A stretch of DNA of 5,238 bases, from NCBI GenBank assembly GCA_947565255.1, contig CANOFI010000176.1, positions 1-5,238 of the forward strand. The letters are read 5' to 3'. The notes beneath the pieces are model-generated. The model did no database searches. It saw nothing but the letters and a program-made list of their open reading frames with translations, and was not told the origin of the DNA. Source of the DNA: an uncultured Lachnospiraceae bacterium. Lineage in GTDB: Bacteria > Bacillota > Clostridia > Lachnospirales > Lachnospiraceae. Positions 5,164 to 5,238 of this stretch are shown here, in pieces. Both the position numbers and the translations under genes were made by a program. How positions within the stretch are numbered: position 1 is the stretch's first letter; each line of letters begins with the position of its first letter.

Positions 5164-5238
5164 GCATTCTATACAAAAATCTTTCTACCACGCCCTCAAT
5201 CAAATCACTGCCGAAATCGAGCAACATCTCGACGACAC
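5153..5238 (-). CDS. C-terminal end of an unrecognised upstream gene (partial)
   Basis: A minus-strand frame enters from the right edge and runs 27 codons (ending VVERFLYRMPKL) to two consecutive TAA codons at 5155-5150. The other two minus frames have stops in this stretch. The mix of hydrophobic and acidic residues (for example EMLLDFGSDLIEGVVERF) could form an amphipathic helix. I do not recognise a family and cannot match it to HisZ. The plus strand also has an open frame here, without a plausible start codon, so the direction is not certain. Too little is present to assign a role. Confidence 0.35.
   Translation of the reverse strand, partial: VVEMLLDFGSDLIEGVVERFLYRMPKL

Noticed and set aside
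5117..5238. Plus-strand open frame at the right edge (contains SFYHALNQITAEIEQHLDD)
   Set aside because: It has no ATG, GTG or TTG start between the preceding stop and the window edge and no ribosome site; the minus frame with tandem stops is somewhat more plausible, though neither is certain.

Overview
The window holds part of a histidine biosynthesis operon, all on the minus strand. In transcription order (right to left) it reads hisG (short form), hisD, a secreted LamG-like/dockerin protein, hisB, and hisI, which runs off the left edge. The four his products are clear from conserved active-site motifs. The short HisG, the AAAGGGG-type ribosome binding sites, the moderately AT-rich noncoding DNA and a dockerin on a small exported protein together suggest a Firmicute of class Clostridia, perhaps a gut Lachnospiraceae-like organism. 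That placement is inference; no rRNA or other taxonomic marker is present.

Layout. 5153-5238: the last 27 codons of an unrecognised minus-strand reading frame, ending in a 9-bp hairpin. 4890-5152: the leader of hisG, with a plausible sigma-A-type promoter near 5110-5137, then an array of four 49-bp tandem repeats (4921-5116). The array is built from a 15-bp motif that carries a Shine-Dalgarno-like core, and the hisG ribosome binding site looks like the last, diverged copy of that motif. 4251-4889 hisG and 2939-4228 hisD are 22 bp apart. 2808-2938 is a 131-bp gap containing a possible 6-residue leader ORF. 1032-2807 encodes a 591-residue exported protein with an N-terminal signal peptide, a LamG/concanavalin-like fold and a C-terminal type I dockerin. 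416-1006 is hisB, only 25 bp downstream of the dockerin gene. 1-363 is hisI, whose recognisable sequence stops at the edge of a perfect 38-bp inverted repeat (1-38 and 376-413).

How the genes work together. HisG starts the pathway (ATP + PRPP to PR-ATP) and HisI opens the ring of PR-AMP. HisB dehydrates imidazoleglycerol phosphate and HisD oxidises histidinol to histidine. The short HisG needs HisZ, which is not in the window. The dockerin protein has no evident part in histidine synthesis, yet it lies co-directionally between hisD and hisB.

The points most worth a second look are: (1) an exported dockerin/LamG gene embedded in an amino-acid operon; (2) the iterated SD-bearing 49-bp array in the hisG leader; (3) the 38-bp perfect inverted repeat around hisI, which could be an invertible segment but is at least as likely to be a fold-back assembly or amplification chimera at the contig end.
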